Positions 55,204-63,964 of a stretch of DNA of 64,000 bases are shown here, piece by piece. Position numbers and translations under genes: made by a program. A model generated the notes under the pieces. That model was not told where the DNA came from and searched no databases. It worked only from the letters and a program-made list of their open reading frames with translations. Position 1 is the first letter of the stretch, and every line of letters begins with the position of its first letter. Location: assembly GCF_900167555.1 (NCBI RefSeq), contig NZ_FUYF01000005.1, positions 62,001 to 126,000 on the forward strand, written 5' to 3'. Source of the stretch: Gemmiger formicilis (lineage in GTDB: Bacteria; Bacillota; Clostridia; Oscillospirales; Ruminococcaceae).

Positions 55204-55683
55204 TCATTTCAAGCTGTTCATCAGGCCGCCCTTGGCGATGATGTTCTGGATGAACGGCGGGAACGGGGCGGCCTGGAAGGTCTGGCCCGTCGTCTCGTCG
55301 GTGATGACGCCGGTGTCGAAGTCGATGCTGACCGTGTCGCCCTCAGCAATTGCCTCACTGGCGGCGGGGCACTCCAGAATCGGCAGACCGATGTTAATGG
55401 CATTGCGGTAGAAGATGCGGGCAAAGCTCTTGGCGATGACGCAGCTGATGCCGGATGCCTTGATGGCGACGGGCGCGTGCTCACGGGAGGAGCCGCAGCC
55501 GAAGTTCTCGCCGCCGACCATGATGTCACCGGCCTTGACGCGGGTGACAAACGTCTTGTCGATGTCCTCCATGCAGTGGCTGGCAAGCTCGGCCTCGCTC
55601 TGGGTGTTCAGGTAGCGGGCCGGGATGATGACGTCGGTGTCAATGTTGTCGCCGTATTTGAAAACAGGACCTTTTGCGTTCAT
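55204..55683 (-). CDS. leuD: 3-isopropylmalate dehydratase small subunit
   Basis: 159 residues, the short bacterial/archaeal LeuD type. Motifs are [18 protein letters not shown] at the start and [22 protein letters not shown], which shapes the substrate pocket when joined to LeuC. It lies three bases after leuC and is certainly co-transcribed. Confidence 0.96.
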   Translation of the reverse strand: MNAKGPVFKYGDNIDTDVIIPARYLNTQSEAELASHCMEDIDKTFVTRVKAGDIMVGGENFGCGSSREHAPVAIKASGISCVIAKSFARIFYRNAINIGLPILECPAASEAIAEGDTVSIDFDTGVITDETTGQTFQAAPFPPFIQNIIAKGGLMNSLK

Positions 55684-55686
55684 AGC

Positions 55687-56946
55687 TCAAACCTCCCTCG
55701 GGTCAGTGATGTAGCCGGTCAGTGCGCTGGCCGCCGCGGTGGCGGGGCTGGCGAGGTAGACCTCGGAATCCACATGGCCCATGCGGCCCACGAAGTTGCG
55801 GTTGGTGGTGGAGACGCAGCGCTCCCCCGCCGCCAGAATGCCCATGTAGCCGCCCAGGCAGGGGCCGCAGGTGGGCGTCGAGACGATGCAGCCCGCGTCG
55901 ATGAACGCCTCGGTGTAGCCGCGCAGGATGCACTCCTTGTAGACGGCCATCGTGGCGGGGATGATGATGCCGCGCACGCCCTTAGCAATGTGTCTGCCCT
56001 TCAGAATCTCGTAGGCGGCCTCCATGTCCTCAATGCGTCCGTTCGTGCAGGAGCCGATGACGATCTGGTCGATCTTGATGTCTTTGCCCTCTTTCGCAAG
56101 GTGGGTGTTCTCCGGCAGGTGCGGGTAGCTGACCGTCGGCTCGAGCGCGTCAAGGTCGATGACGATGCTGCGCTCATACTCGGCGTCGGGGTCGGCCTCG
56201 TACTTGACCCACGGGCGCTGGCTGCGGCCCTTCAAATATGCCTCGGTGATTTCATCCACCGGGAAGATGCCGTTCTTGGCACCGGCCTCGATGGCCATAT
56301 TGCAGATGCAGAGGCGGTCCTCCATCGTCAGGGACTTCACACCGTCACCGACGAATTCCAGGCTCTTGTACAGTGCGCCGGAAACGCCGATCTCACCGAT
56401 CAGATGCAGAATGACGTCCTTGCCTGTGACAGGCTTGTGCAGCTGACCCTTGAGTTCGACCTTGATGGCGGCGGGGACCTTGAACCAGGCCATGCCCTTT
56501 GCCATACCGGCGGCCATATCCGTGGAGCCGACGCCGGTGGAGAATGCGCCCACTGCGCCGTAAGTGCAGGTGTGGCTGTCCGCGCCGATGATGCAGTCGC
56601 CCGCGGTCACGATGCCCTTTTCGGGCAGGAGCGCGTGCTCAACGCCCATCTGGCCAACATCGTAGAAGTTGAGGATGTCGTACTTGTCTGCGAACTCGCG
56701 GCACTGCTTGGACTGGGTCGCGCTCTTGATGTCCTTGTTGGGGACAAAGTGGTCGAGCACGATGTTGACGCGGGTCTTGTCAAAGACGGAATCAAAGCCC
56801 GCCTTGTTGAACTCATTGATGGCCACCGGGGTCGTAATATCGTTGCCGAGCACGATGTCGAGCCTGGCGTTGATGAGCTGGCCCGCCGTAACGGCTGCTT
56901 CCCCGCAGTGGGCCGCTAAAATTTTCTGGGTCATGGTCATGCCCAT
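55687..56946 (-). CDS. leuC: 3-isopropylmalate dehydratase large subunit
   Basis: 419 residues, an aconitase-type enzyme with a 4Fe-4S cluster. Cluster cysteines appear in [13 protein letters not shown] and [35 protein letters not shown] is the substrate region. GGAGG lies nine bases before the ATG at 56946; an ATG four codons in is an alternative. Separated from leuA by an AT-bordered repeat island. Confidence 0.96.
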   Translation of the reverse strand: MGMTMTQKILAAHCGEAAVTAGQLINARLDIVLGNDITTPVAINEFNKAGFDSVFDKTRVNIVLDHFVPNKDIKSATQSKQCREFADKYDILNFYDVGQMGVEHALLPEKGIVTAGDCIIGADSHTCTYGAVGAFSTGVGSTDMAAGMAKGMAWFKVPAAIKVELKGQLHKPVTGKDVILHLIGEIGVSGALYKSLEFVGDGVKSLTMEDRLCICNMAIEAGAKNGIFPVDEITEAYLKGRSQRPWVKYEADPDAEYERSIVIDLDALEPTVSYPHLPENTHLAKEGKDIKIDQIVIGSCTNGRIEDMEAAYEILKGRHIAKGVRGIIIPATMAVYKECILRGYTEAFIDAGCIVSTPTCGPCLGGYMGILAAGERCVSTTNRNFVGRMGHVDSEVYLASPATAAASALTGYITDPREV

Positions 56947-57002
56947 GGTCGTGTACCTCCGTTTTGTTGGGATAAGGGCGGTTGTTTAAATAATAAAGAA
57001 TA

Positions 57003-57197
57003 AATAAGAAATAATAAATATGGTGGAGTTTTTGCCCTTATGGGCAAAAACAAATTTCGTAGGGGCGGATTCCATATCCGCCCGTGGCAGTGTCCGCAGT
57101 TGAGCGGGCGCATATAGAATGCGCCCCTACGGGAGTCTTTGTTTGAGCGGAGCGCAGCGACGCGGTCCACAAAATTTATTATTTATTATTTCTTATT
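57003..57197. repeat. Repeat island bordered by AT-rich inverted ends, inside the leu operon
   Basis: An 18-base perfect inverted repeat (57003-57020 against 57180-57197), all A and T but two bases, encloses 159 bases. Inside are a TTTTTGCCC...GGGCAAAAA hairpin and a two-module GTAGGGGCGGAT...GCGCCCCTAC palindrome (57059-57130). The AT-rich ends contrast sharply with the flanks. Confidence 0.8.
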
Positions 57198-57215
57198 TTT
57201 TATTTGCCTGTCTGC

Positions 57216-58883
57216 TCACTTATTGTTAATAGCGCTGACTAAAGCCTTAATGCCCGCCACGATAATATCGGTGTGGGTACCGCAGCCCCAGGTCTCCTCG
57301 CCGGAGGCCCATTTCAGGCCGACGTAGGAGCAGGCGCGGGAGTTCGTGTCGGAATCCAGGGCGTGCTCACTGTAGTGTACGAGCGTAAAGTGCATCCCGG
57401 TCTGCTGCTCGATGGCCGTGGCAACGGCATCCAGGCGGCCATTGCCGGTGGCCGTGCACTTGACCGTGCTGCCGCCGCCGGTGACGACGACATTTGCCGT
57501 AATGCTGCCGTCCGAATTCTGGATGAAGTGCGCGTCCGGCACATTGAGCGGCTGGGTGTGGTTGAGGTAGCTGTTCTCAAAGACGCCCAGCACCTCTTTC
57601 ACGCTCAGTTCGCGGTGCTCGTGGTCGCTGACGTCCTTGACGCGGTAGCCGAGGTCCTCGCGCATCTTCGGCGGCGGATTGTAGCCGTAGTTCTGCTGCA
57701 GCAGGAAGCCGATGCCGCCCTTGCCGCTCTGGGAGTTGATGCGGATGACGTCGGCATCGTAGGTACGGCCAATGTCATGCGGGTCAATGGGGATGTACGG
57801 GCAGGTCCACTGGTGGAGCTGCTTTTCTTTGCGCCAGGTCATGCCCTTGGCGATGGCGTCCTGATGGCTGCCGCTGAACGCCGCGAACACCAGTGCGCCC
57901 GCATAGGGCGTGCGCTCATAGACGTGCATCCGGGTCACGCGCTCATAGACCTCGCAGATGGCGGGCATATTGCTGAAATCGAGATGCGGGTCTACACCGT
58001 GGCTGTACATGTTCATGGCCAGCGTAATGGCATCGACATTGCCGGTGCGCTCGCCGTTGCCGAACAGGCAGCACTCGATGCGCTGGGCACCGGCCAGGAC
58101 GGCCAGCTCGGCGTCGGCAACGCCGCAGCCGCGGTCATTGTGCGGATGGGTAGACAAAATAACGCTGTCACGATATTTCAGGTGTTTGGAGCACCACTCG
58201 ATCTGGTTGGCGTAGATGTGCGGCATGCTCATCTCCACCGTGACCGGCAGGTTGATGATCATGGGGCGGTCCGGCGTGGGCTGCATGACGTCGAGGACGG
58301 CGTTGCAGACCTCGACAGCGTATTCCGGCTCGGTGCCGGTGAAGCTCTCGGGGCTGTACTCGAACAGGAAGTTGCCCTCGTACTCCTCGCTCAGCTGCTT
58401 GACGAGCTTGGCACCATCGACGGCGATCTTTTTGATCTCCTCCTTCGACTTTTTGAATACCTGCTCACGCTGGGCGACGCTGGTGGAGTTGTAGAAGTGG
58501 ATGATGGCACGGGGCGCACCCTTGACGGCCTCAAATGTCTTGCGGATGATGTGGTCGCGGCACTGGGTCAGGACCTGCACGGTCACGTCCTGCGGGATGC
58601 GGTTGCCGTCGATCAGGGTGCGCAGGAACTCATACTCGGTCTCGCTGGCAGCGGGGAAGCCGACCTCGATCTCCTTGAAGCCGATTTTGACCAGCATATC
58701 GTAAAATTCGAGCTTTTCCTCCAGGCTCATCGGCACGATGAGGCTCTGGTTGCCGTCGCGCAGGTCCACGCTGCACCAGGCCGGAGCCTGCTCGATATGG
58801 TCCTTCTGGGGCCACTCATAGACATGGCCGGGCTCTACCGGCGGCGGATAATACCCTACACTGTACTTGGTTGCGTCCATCAT
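57216..58883 (-). CDS. leuA: 2-isopropylmalate synthase, long (LeuA2) type
   Basis: 555 residues. It condenses acetyl-CoA and 2-oxoisovalerate. CSVDLRDGNQSLIVPM holds the metal-binding Asp; LSTHPHNDRGCGVADAEL holds the metal histidines, and VDAITLAMNMYSHGVDP follows. The protein belongs to the long type of actinobacteria and some Clostridia, with a C-terminal leucine-feedback domain (from about residue 440). ATG at 58883 has AAGGAGG ten bases upstream. An in-frame ATG at 58937 would add 18 residues but lies in regulatory hairpins. First gene of the operon, under a leucine T-box. Confidence 0.95.
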   Translation of the reverse strand: MMDATKYSVGYYPPPVEPGHVYEWPQKDHIEQAPAWCSVDLRDGNQSLIVPMSLEEKLEFYDMLVKIGFKEIEVGFPAASETEYEFLRTLIDGNRIPQDVTVQVLTQCRDHIIRKTFEAVKGAPRAIIHFYNSTSVAQREQVFKKSKEEIKKIAVDGAKLVKQLSEEYEGNFLFEYSPESFTGTEPEYAVEVCNAVLDVMQPTPDRPMIINLPVTVEMSMPHIYANQIEWCSKHLKYRDSVILSTHPHNDRGCGVADAELAVLAGAQRIECCLFGNGERTGNVDAITLAMNMYSHGVDPHLDFSNMPAICEVYERVTRMHVYERTPYAGALVFAAFSGSHQDAIAKGMTWRKEKQLHQWTCPYIPIDPHDIGRTYDADVIRINSQSGKGGIGFLLQQNYGYNPPPKMREDLGYRVKDVSDHEHRELSVKEVLGVFENSYLNHTQPLNVPDAHFIQNSDGSITANVVVTGGGSTVKCTATGNGRLDAVATAIEQQTGMHFTLVHYSEHALDSDTNSRACSYVGLKWASGEETWGCGTHTDIIVAGIKALVSAINNK

Positions 58884-58892
58884 AATAAAACT

Positions 58893-58931
58893 GCCTCCTT
58901 CAAAGCGTTCGGTTCGCGCTTTGAAGGAGGC
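58893..58931 (-). promoter_or_regulatory. Hairpin hiding the leuA ribosome-binding site
   Basis: A perfect 15-bp stem (58893-58907 with 58917-58931) contains AAGGAGG in its 3' arm, paired to CCTCCTT in its 5' arm, ten bases before the leuA ATG. AGTTTTATT follows, so it could also act as a weak second terminator. Confidence 0.8.
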
Positions 58932-59217
58932 ATACATAAAACCGTCCCCCAAAGGCGAAAGACCTTTGAGAGACGGGAGCAAGATCAACGTTGCTGTACC
59001 CGCGGTACCACTCTCATTGCTGTAAAACAGCCGCTCTGTACGATCAGCCACCGGGCGAATCGCGCCTGCATGATAACGGTCAGGTTCCGTCCGCGCCTAC
59101 CTGTCAGCGCGGCTGCTCCGGGGCCAGTATACAGCGCCTGCCATACCGCCTTGCACCGTCCGGCGGCTCTCTGTAACGGGATGAGTGCTGCTTTCTCCCC
59201 TTCACTGCATTTGGAAT
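58932..59217 (-). promoter_or_regulatory. Leucine T-box leader of the leu operon
   Basis: The T-box sequence AGAGTGGTACCGCGGGTAC lies at 58996-59014 (minus strand). Stem I shows the AGAGAG...GGTG-AA pattern near 59150-59170 and a specifier region ATACTGGCCCCGGAG, giving CUG (59125-59127, leucine) followed by a purine. The terminator pairs 58942-58955 with 58963-58976 and ends in TTTT; its 5' side CCGTCTCT can instead pair in the antiterminator. Uncharged tRNA-Leu should allow read-through into leuA. Confidence 0.9.
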
Positions 59218-59223
59218 GGTTTT

Positions 59224-59252
59224 ATTTTAGCGGATTTTTGGGGGAATGTCAA
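59224..59252 (-). promoter_or_regulatory. Promoter of the leu operon
   Basis: TTGACA (59247-59252) and TAAAAT (59224-59229) with a 17-base spacer on the minus strand. Confidence 0.88.
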
Positions 59253-59304
59253 GAGATTTTTGCTGTTTTTTCAAGGATGTGTTTTGGTTGGAGCAACAAT
59301 GTTT

Positions 59305-59357
59305 GTAGGGGGCGGCGTCCTCGACGCCCCGCGGGCGCATATAGAATGCGCCCCTAC
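59305..59357. repeat. Composite palindromic repeat
   Basis: GTAGGGGGCGGCGTCCTCGACGCCCC joined to a GGGCGCATATAGAATGCGCCCC module ending in TAC. Confidence 0.8.
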
Positions 59358-59377
59358 TTTTCTTTTTTTATTATGTA

Positions 59378-59386
59378 TGCTATAAT
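59378..59386 (+). promoter_or_regulatory. Extended -10 element of the polymerase-like gene
   Basis: TGCTATAAT (TATAAT at 59381-59386) lies 30 bases before the start codon; no clear -35 box is seen. Confidence 0.55.
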
Positions 59387-59415
59387 GTTTTCACTTGATT
59401 TGAAAGGATTCATCT

Positions 59416-60555
59416 ATGCTTTACCATAAATACAAGCCGCTGGCGTCGCGCGTCTACTGCACGGGGCTGGCGCTGTTGCTGGTGCTGAGCGAGGTTTTCA
59501 GCTCCAACGTACAGGATACGCTGCCGGGTTTCAGCCGCATCATGCGGCTGGGGCTGACCGGGTGCGCCGTGCTGCTTCTGGCCGGGAAAATTATCCTGCT
59601 GACCGGGTACGAGGCCCGCTGGCAGAAGGTGCTGATTGCCGTTGTGCTGGTCTACACGGCGTTTTCGTCGTGGTATGGCGGCGATTTGTGGTTCTTTTTG
59701 GCCGCACTTGTCGGGCTGGGGGCCAAGGATGTGGATTGGGAGACCGCCCTGCGCGTCTATCTCGTCACGGCGGTGGCCGGGCTGGTGCTGGTGCAAGCGC
59801 TACACTTTGCCACGCCGCAGATGCCCTACAAATTCTACTGCCGCAACTGGGATTTCGGCTACGGCCACTACAACGGCTTTGGCGCGCGGCTTGTCGGCGT
59901 GTTTTTTGCCTGGGCGTGGCTGCGGCATGACCGGCTGCGTGCCTTTGACTGGGCGGGGCTGGCCGCGCTGGCGATCTTCACCTACAAGGTTCCCGGCAGC
60001 CGGGGGGCATTCGGCGGCATGGCGGTGCTGTTTGTGCTGTTCTTTGTCCAAAAATTTCTGCCGAAGTTGTTCGACAGCAGGATATTTTACGGGCTTGCCT
60101 TCGCGCTGCCCGTCGCGCTGGCAGTGTTCAGCCTCTACGCCGGGTATGTCTACAACCCCGAGTGGCCCTATGAGCGGATGGCGCTGCTGCTGTTGAGCAT
60201 TGCGTTGTCGGGGCGTTTTGAGATCTGGCACAACGTATTCTGGAGCGCGCCGCTTTCTTTATGGGGCGGCCTGCCCACCGATGGTGACGAGCACCACGCC
60301 ATCGACAACACCTTTTTGGCCGTGCCTATGAACAAGGGGCTGCTGGGCGCGATCCTGGTTGCAGCGGTCTTTCTGCTGCTGCTGTGGCGGCTGGCAAAAA
60401 AGCATCGCTCCACCGAGGTCATCTGCCTGGTAGCGCTGACGCTGTATCTCTTTATGGAGAATAAGCCGTTTTTGCTCTCCGCCAACCCGTTTTTGCTGAT
60501 GCTGCCGGTGGTGTTTTTTAACGCAGAGACCGGCAAAGCACAATCCGAATCGTAA
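59416..60555 (+). CDS. O-antigen ligase/polymerase-like membrane protein
   Basis: 379 residues with about ten membrane helices and a larger loop (about residues 245-300) containing SGRFEIWHNVFWSAPLSLWG. The segment NWDFGYGHYNGFGARLVG resembles the G-H-P-N region of Wzy-type polymerases with Tyr in place of Pro, and VPGSRGAFGG the S-R-x-x-x motif. Such proteins polymerise or ligate surface glycan repeat units. GAAAGGA lies eight bases before the ATG. A single gene, some 7 kb from the cap locus; a link to it is inference. Confidence 0.78.
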   Translation: MLYHKYKPLASRVYCTGLALLLVLSEVFSSNVQDTLPGFSRIMRLGLTGCAVLLLAGKIILLTGYEARWQKVLIAVVLVYTAFSSWYGGDLWFFLAALVGLGAKDVDWETALRVYLVTAVAGLVLVQALHFATPQMPYKFYCRNWDFGYGHYNGFGARLVGVFFAWAWLRHDRLRAFDWAGLAALAIFTYKVPGSRGAFGGMAVLFVLFFVQKFLPKLFDSRIFYGLAFALPVALAVFSLYAGYVYNPEWPYERMALLLLSIALSGRFEIWHNVFWSAPLSLWGGLPTDGDEHHAIDNTFLAVPMNKGLLGAILVAAVFLLLLWRLAKKHRSTEVICLVALTLYLFMENKPFLLSANPFLLMLPVVFFNAETGKAQSES

Positions 60556-60597
60556 AAAAGCCGCCGACCGGTTTTGTCCGGTCGGCGGCAATTTTTA
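60556..60597. terminator. Bidirectional terminator
   Basis: A perfect 12-bp stem (60560-60571 with 60578-60589) has A-rich and T-rich flanks on both sides and serves the two converging genes. Confidence 0.9.
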
Positions 60598-60604
60598 TTA
60601 TGGT

Positions 60605-62110
60605 TTAGCGGTTCTGCGGGCCGTTCTTCAGGATGACGTCATGGCTGCCGCCCTCGACAATGGAGGTGGAGGAAACGACGGTCAGGCGGGCTTTTTCCTG
60701 CAGCTCGGGGATGGAGAGCGCACCGCAGTTGCACATGGTAGAGCGCACCTTGTACAGCGTCGTCTGCACGCCGTCGGCCAAGGGGCCGGCGTAGGGCACG
60801 TAGGAATCGACGCCCTCCTCGAAGCTCAGCTTCTGGGCGCCGCCCAGGTCGTAGCGCTGCCAGTTGCGGGCGCGGTTGGAGCCCTCGCCCCAGTACTCCT
60901 TGACGTAGTTGCCGCCGACGCGCAGCTTGTTCGTCGGGGACTCGTCGAAGCGGGCGAAGTAGCGGCCCAGCATAACGAAGTCCGCACCCATGGCCAGCGC
61001 CAGCGTGATGTGGTAATCCTGCACGATGCCGCCGTCGGAGCAGATGGGGATGTAGACGCCGGTCTCCTTGTAGTACTCGTCGCGGGCCTTGGCGACCTCA
61101 ATGACCGCCGTAGCCTGACCGCGTCCGATGCCCTTAGTCTCGCGGGTGATGCAGATGGAGCCGCCGCCGATGCCGATCTTGATGAAGTCTGCGCCGGCCT
61201 TGGCCAGGAACAGGAAGCCCTCACGGTCAACGACGTTGCCTGCACCGACCTTCACCTTGTCGCCGTAGTTCTCACGGATCCAGGCAATGGTGCGGGACTG
61301 CCACTCGCTGAAGCCCTCGGAGGAGTCGATGCAGAGCACATCCACACCGGCCTCTACCAGCGCGGGCACGCGCTCGGCGAAGTCGCGGGTGTTGATGCCC
61401 GCGCCGACAATGTAGCTCTTGTTCTCGTCGAGCAGTTCGTTGACGTTCTCCTTGTGGGAGTCATAGTCCTTGCGGAAAACCATATACTGCAGGTGGCCTT
61501 CCTCATCGACGAGCGGCAGGGAGTTGATCTTGTTGTCCCAGATGATGTCGTTGCAGTCATGCAGGCTGGTGGTGGCGGGGGCCGTGACCAGCTTGTCCAG
61601 CGGGGTCATGAACTCGGTGACCTTGAGGTCCATCGTCATGCGGGACAGGCGGTAGTCGCGGCTGGCCACGATGCCCAGCAGCTTGCCGTGGGCGGTGCCG
61701 TCGTCGGTGATAGCGACGGTGGAGTGACCGGTGCGGGTCTTGAGGTCGAGCACATCGCCCAAGGTAGCCTCCGGGGGCAGATTGGAGTCGGAGGTGACAA
61801 AGCCCTTCTTGTAGGCCTTGACGCGGCGGACCATATCGGCCTCCTGCTCAATGGTCTGGGAGCCGTAGATGAAGGAGACGCCGCCCTGCTTGGCCAGGGC
61901 AATCGCCAGCTTCTCACCGGAGACGGACTGCATGATGGCGGAGACCATCGGGATGTTCATTTCCAGCGGGCAGGCTTCCTCGCCCTTGCGGTACTTGACC
62001 AGCGGGGTTTTCAGGCTGACAGCCGTAGGGACGCACTCCGAGGAGGAGTAGCCGGGGACCAGCAGATATTCACCAAAGGTACGGGACGGCTCGGAAAAAT
62101 AATATGCCAT
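60605..62110 (-). CDS. guaB: Inosine-5'-monophosphate dehydrogenase
   Basis: 501 residues. It oxidises IMP to XMP in guanine nucleotide synthesis. The TIM-barrel start with [26 protein letters not shown] is interrupted by two CBS domains (about residues 95-205). The active-site loop is [18 protein letters not shown] with catalytic Cys320, and the [25 protein letters not shown] phosphate site follows. The loop differs slightly from the common G-x-G-S-I-C-T-T-R form (Ile for the first Thr). AGGAGCG precedes the ATG. Confidence 0.93.
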   Translation of the reverse strand: MAYYFSEPSRTFGEYLLVPGYSSSECVPTAVSLKTPLVKYRKGEEACPLEMNIPMVSAIMQSVSGEKLAIALAKQGGVSFIYGSQTIEQEADMVRRVKAYKKGFVTSDSNLPPEATLGDVLDLKTRTGHSTVAITDDGTAHGKLLGIVASRDYRLSRMTMDLKVTEFMTPLDKLVTAPATTSLHDCNDIIWDNKINSLPLVDEEGHLQYMVFRKDYDSHKENVNELLDENKSYIVGAGINTRDFAERVPALVEAGVDVLCIDSSEGFSEWQSRTIAWIRENYGDKVKVGAGNVVDREGFLFLAKAGADFIKIGIGGGSICITRETKGIGRGQATAVIEVAKARDEYYKETGVYIPICSDGGIVQDYHITLALAMGADFVMLGRYFARFDESPTNKLRVGGNYVKEYWGEGSNRARNWQRYDLGGAQKLSFEEGVDSYVPYAGPLADGVQTTLYKVRSTMCNCGALSIPELQEKARLTVVSSTSIVEGGSHDVILKNGPQNR

Positions 62111-62160
62111 AATACACGCTCCTGACTTTCCTGTTTCGATGTTATTTGCTTATTAAAAAG

Positions 62161-62189
62161 ATTGTACCACAACCGCGGACAAAATACAA
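62161..62189 (-). promoter_or_regulatory. Promoter of the IMP dehydrogenase gene
   Basis: TTGTAT (62184-62189) and TACAAT (62161-62166) with a 17-base spacer on the minus strand. Confidence 0.7.
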
Positions 62190-62285
62190 AGTTTTCTGCG
62201 GAAATCTTTCTTGCACTGTCAAAACGAAAGTTGTGGATTTTGAACAATGGATTGGGTGTGTAGTATGACTTTGGGGCGGCTGGGC

Positions 62286-62311
62286 GGGCCGATGCGGGCA
62301 TCGGCCCCTAC
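62286..62311. repeat. Palindromic repeat module
   Basis: GGGCCGATGCGGGCATCGGCCC followed by CTAC, just downstream of the DUF4097 gene on the minus strand and possibly its 3' hairpin. Confidence 0.75.
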
Positions 62312-62320
62312 AATACTGGA

Positions 62321-63526
62321 TTACTGCGTCGTCGTCAGCACTACATCGCCCATCGGCGCGGTAAGGGTCACGCTGCGGGGCGCAGCGGCTGTTTGGGTGT
62401 AGGTGCTGCTCATCGTCCTGCCGTTGAACATCACATTCCCCATGGACGTTTGCAGGTCAAGCGCGTAATCGTCGGGCCTGCCGTCCACCGTCAGGTCAAT
62501 ATCGCCCATGGCAGCTTCGACTTTAGCGGTTTCAACGCCCGCCAGCAGCCCCAAATCAAAATCGCCCATTGAGATATTCGCCGTAAACTGCTCTGCCTGC
62601 ACGGTGCTACCGGTAAAGTTGCCCATCGCCAGGTCTAAGTCGATGCTGTCGGCGGCGATGGTATTGCTGTTGTCAAATTCTGCATCGCCCATAGCGACAG
62701 TGATGGAGAGCCTTTTAAAATGGAAGGTATTCGCATCCGGCACGGACAGGACAAACTCAGGCCTGGGTCCCAGCTCTTTGCCGAGGTTGTAGTTGGCGGG
62801 CACCTTGTAGCTGACACGCACCGGGCTTGTGTTGTCGCCCGTGTTGGTAAAGGTGAACCAGTCCTGACGCAGGTTCGTGCAGGAAAGGGTCGGCTCCGCC
62901 GCACCACTGTCCACAACGACTGTGACCGCGCCGTAGTCGATGTCGAAGGTTATATTTTTGGCGTCGGCCAGACCGGTGGTGAAAACCATCTTCTCCAATG
63001 GCCTGCCGCTGTCCGCGTCCTCGGTGGCAGCGGTCCCGTTGTAAAAGTCCTCGTTGCGGACAAGACCGGATGCAGCAGTTTCTTCCTCCGTCGGCGCAAC
63101 AACCATCGACGCCGTGCCGCCGCCGGGCTTTGCAAAACCCAGCACAAGGACGCCCAGCTGAATGAGCAGCGCCGCAACAATGACAACGGCGAAAATCAGC
63201 CACATGGTTTTTGCCCCGGGACCGTGCTTTTGGGGCCGGGCGGGCTGTGGGTCGGCGGCGGGCGGCTCCGGGGCGGCGGGCGGCACAGCACCGCCGCGTG
63301 CGCTCTCGGGTGCGGCAGGGTCGGCGTCCGGCGTCAGCCCCTCCCCTTCCAGAATCTTGCGGGCGGCCTCGGCAGGGTCGCCCAGCTCGGCGGCGGTGGC
63401 GTCCTCGTTGTCGGGGCCTGCGGCGTCGAAGTATTCCTCATAATAATTCAGTGCGTCGCGGCGCGCATCAGCAGGCAGGGCAGACAGCCGCTTTTCCAGC
63501 TCGGATAAGTACTCGTATTTTTTCAT
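62321..63526 (-). CDS. HAAS-domain membrane protein with DUF4097 beta-repeat domain
   Basis: 401 residues. The N terminus MKKYEYLSELEKRLSALPADARRDALNYYEEYF is the HAAS/DUF1700 helical signal domain. A Pro/Ala-rich stretch and a membrane helix (about residues 108-133) lead to an extracellular DUF4097-type beta-helix with recurring M-G-D/N segments (AMGDAEF, AMGNFTG, SMGDFDL, AMGDIDL, SMGNVMF, PMGDVVL). Overlaps the PadR gene by four bases. PadR/HAAS/DUF4097 sets are linked to envelope-stress sensing. Confidence 0.88.
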   Translation of the reverse strand: MKKYEYLSELEKRLSALPADARRDALNYYEEYFDAAGPDNEDATAAELGDPAEAARKILEGEGLTPDADPAAPESARGGAVPPAAPEPPAADPQPARPQKHGPGAKTMWLIFAVVIVAALLIQLGVLVLGFAKPGGGTASMVVAPTEEETAASGLVRNEDFYNGTAATEDADSGRPLEKMVFTTGLADAKNITFDIDYGAVTVVVDSGAAEPTLSCTNLRQDWFTFTNTGDNTSPVRVSYKVPANYNLGKELGPRPEFVLSVPDANTFHFKRLSITVAMGDAEFDNSNTIAADSIDLDLAMGNFTGSTVQAEQFTANISMGDFDLGLLAGVETAKVEAAMGDIDLTVDGRPDDYALDLQTSMGNVMFNGRTMSSTYTQTAAAPRSVTLTAPMGDVVLTTTQ

Positions 63527-63843
63527 TGCTGCTCCCCCTTAAAGAGCTTGTTGATCTTTGTGGTGTAGGCTTCCCACTCGGCGGTAAACTCTGCCAGCCG
63601 TGCGCGGCCTGCGGGCGTGATTTGATAGTAGCGGCGGTTGCGGCCATTGAAGGCTTCGTCATGGACGGTCAGGCAGCCGTCCTTTTGCAGGCGGCGCAGC
63701 ACCGGGTACAGCGTGGATTCCGACAGGTCCAGCACCGTGCGGACCTCCTGCGTGATCTTATAGCCGTAGGTGCCCGTTTTCTCCCGCCCGACGACAGCCA
63801 GCACAATGGCATCCAGCAGCCCCGCCGTGGTGTTGATGGCCAT
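63523..63843 (-). CDS. PadR family transcriptional regulator
   Basis: 106 residues: LLDAIVLAVVGREKTGTYGYKITQEV, SESTLYPVLRRLQKDGCLTV and the wing RNRRYYQITPAGRARL. ATG with AAAGGGGG upstream. It is the first gene of a two-gene operon with the HAAS/DUF4097 protein, whose helical domain probably binds or modulates the regulator. A perfect palindrome lies in its promoter. Confidence 0.93.
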   Translation of the reverse strand: MAINTTAGLLDAIVLAVVGREKTGTYGYKITQEVRTVLDLSESTLYPVLRRLQKDGCLTVHDEAFNGRNRRYYQITPAGRARLAEFTAEWEAYTTKINKLFKGEQQ

Positions 63844-63882
63844 AGGGTGCCCCCTTTCCGGGTGTATGGTGTATAGGGTTAT

Positions 63883-63915
63883 ATATTATATAGCATATAA
63901 TATTGTAGATTGCAA
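63883..63915 (-). promoter_or_regulatory. PadR operon promoter with palindromic operator
   Basis: TTGCAA (63910-63915) and TATATA (63887-63892) have a 17-base spacer. The perfect inverted repeat ATATTATAT-AGC-ATATAATAT (63883-63903) covers the -10 box and is the likely PadR site. Confidence 0.75.
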
Positions 63916-63937
63916 TAGGCTGCCGCAGCAAAATTAT

Positions 63938-63964
63938 GTAGGGGCGGACATGGTTCACCCCCGG
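63938..63964. repeat. Palindromic repeat module, degenerate
   Basis: GTAGGGGCGGACATGGTTCACCCCC resembles the dispersed family with an imperfect stem. The last 36 bases of the window show nothing assignable. Confidence 0.5.

Noticed and set aside
55057-56919. 620-residue open frame on the plus strand
   Set aside because: Antisense to leuC and leuD and begins in a repeat.
57273-59429. 718-residue open frame on the plus strand
   Set aside because: Antisense to leuA and its T-box leader; composition is that of a reversed GC-rich gene.
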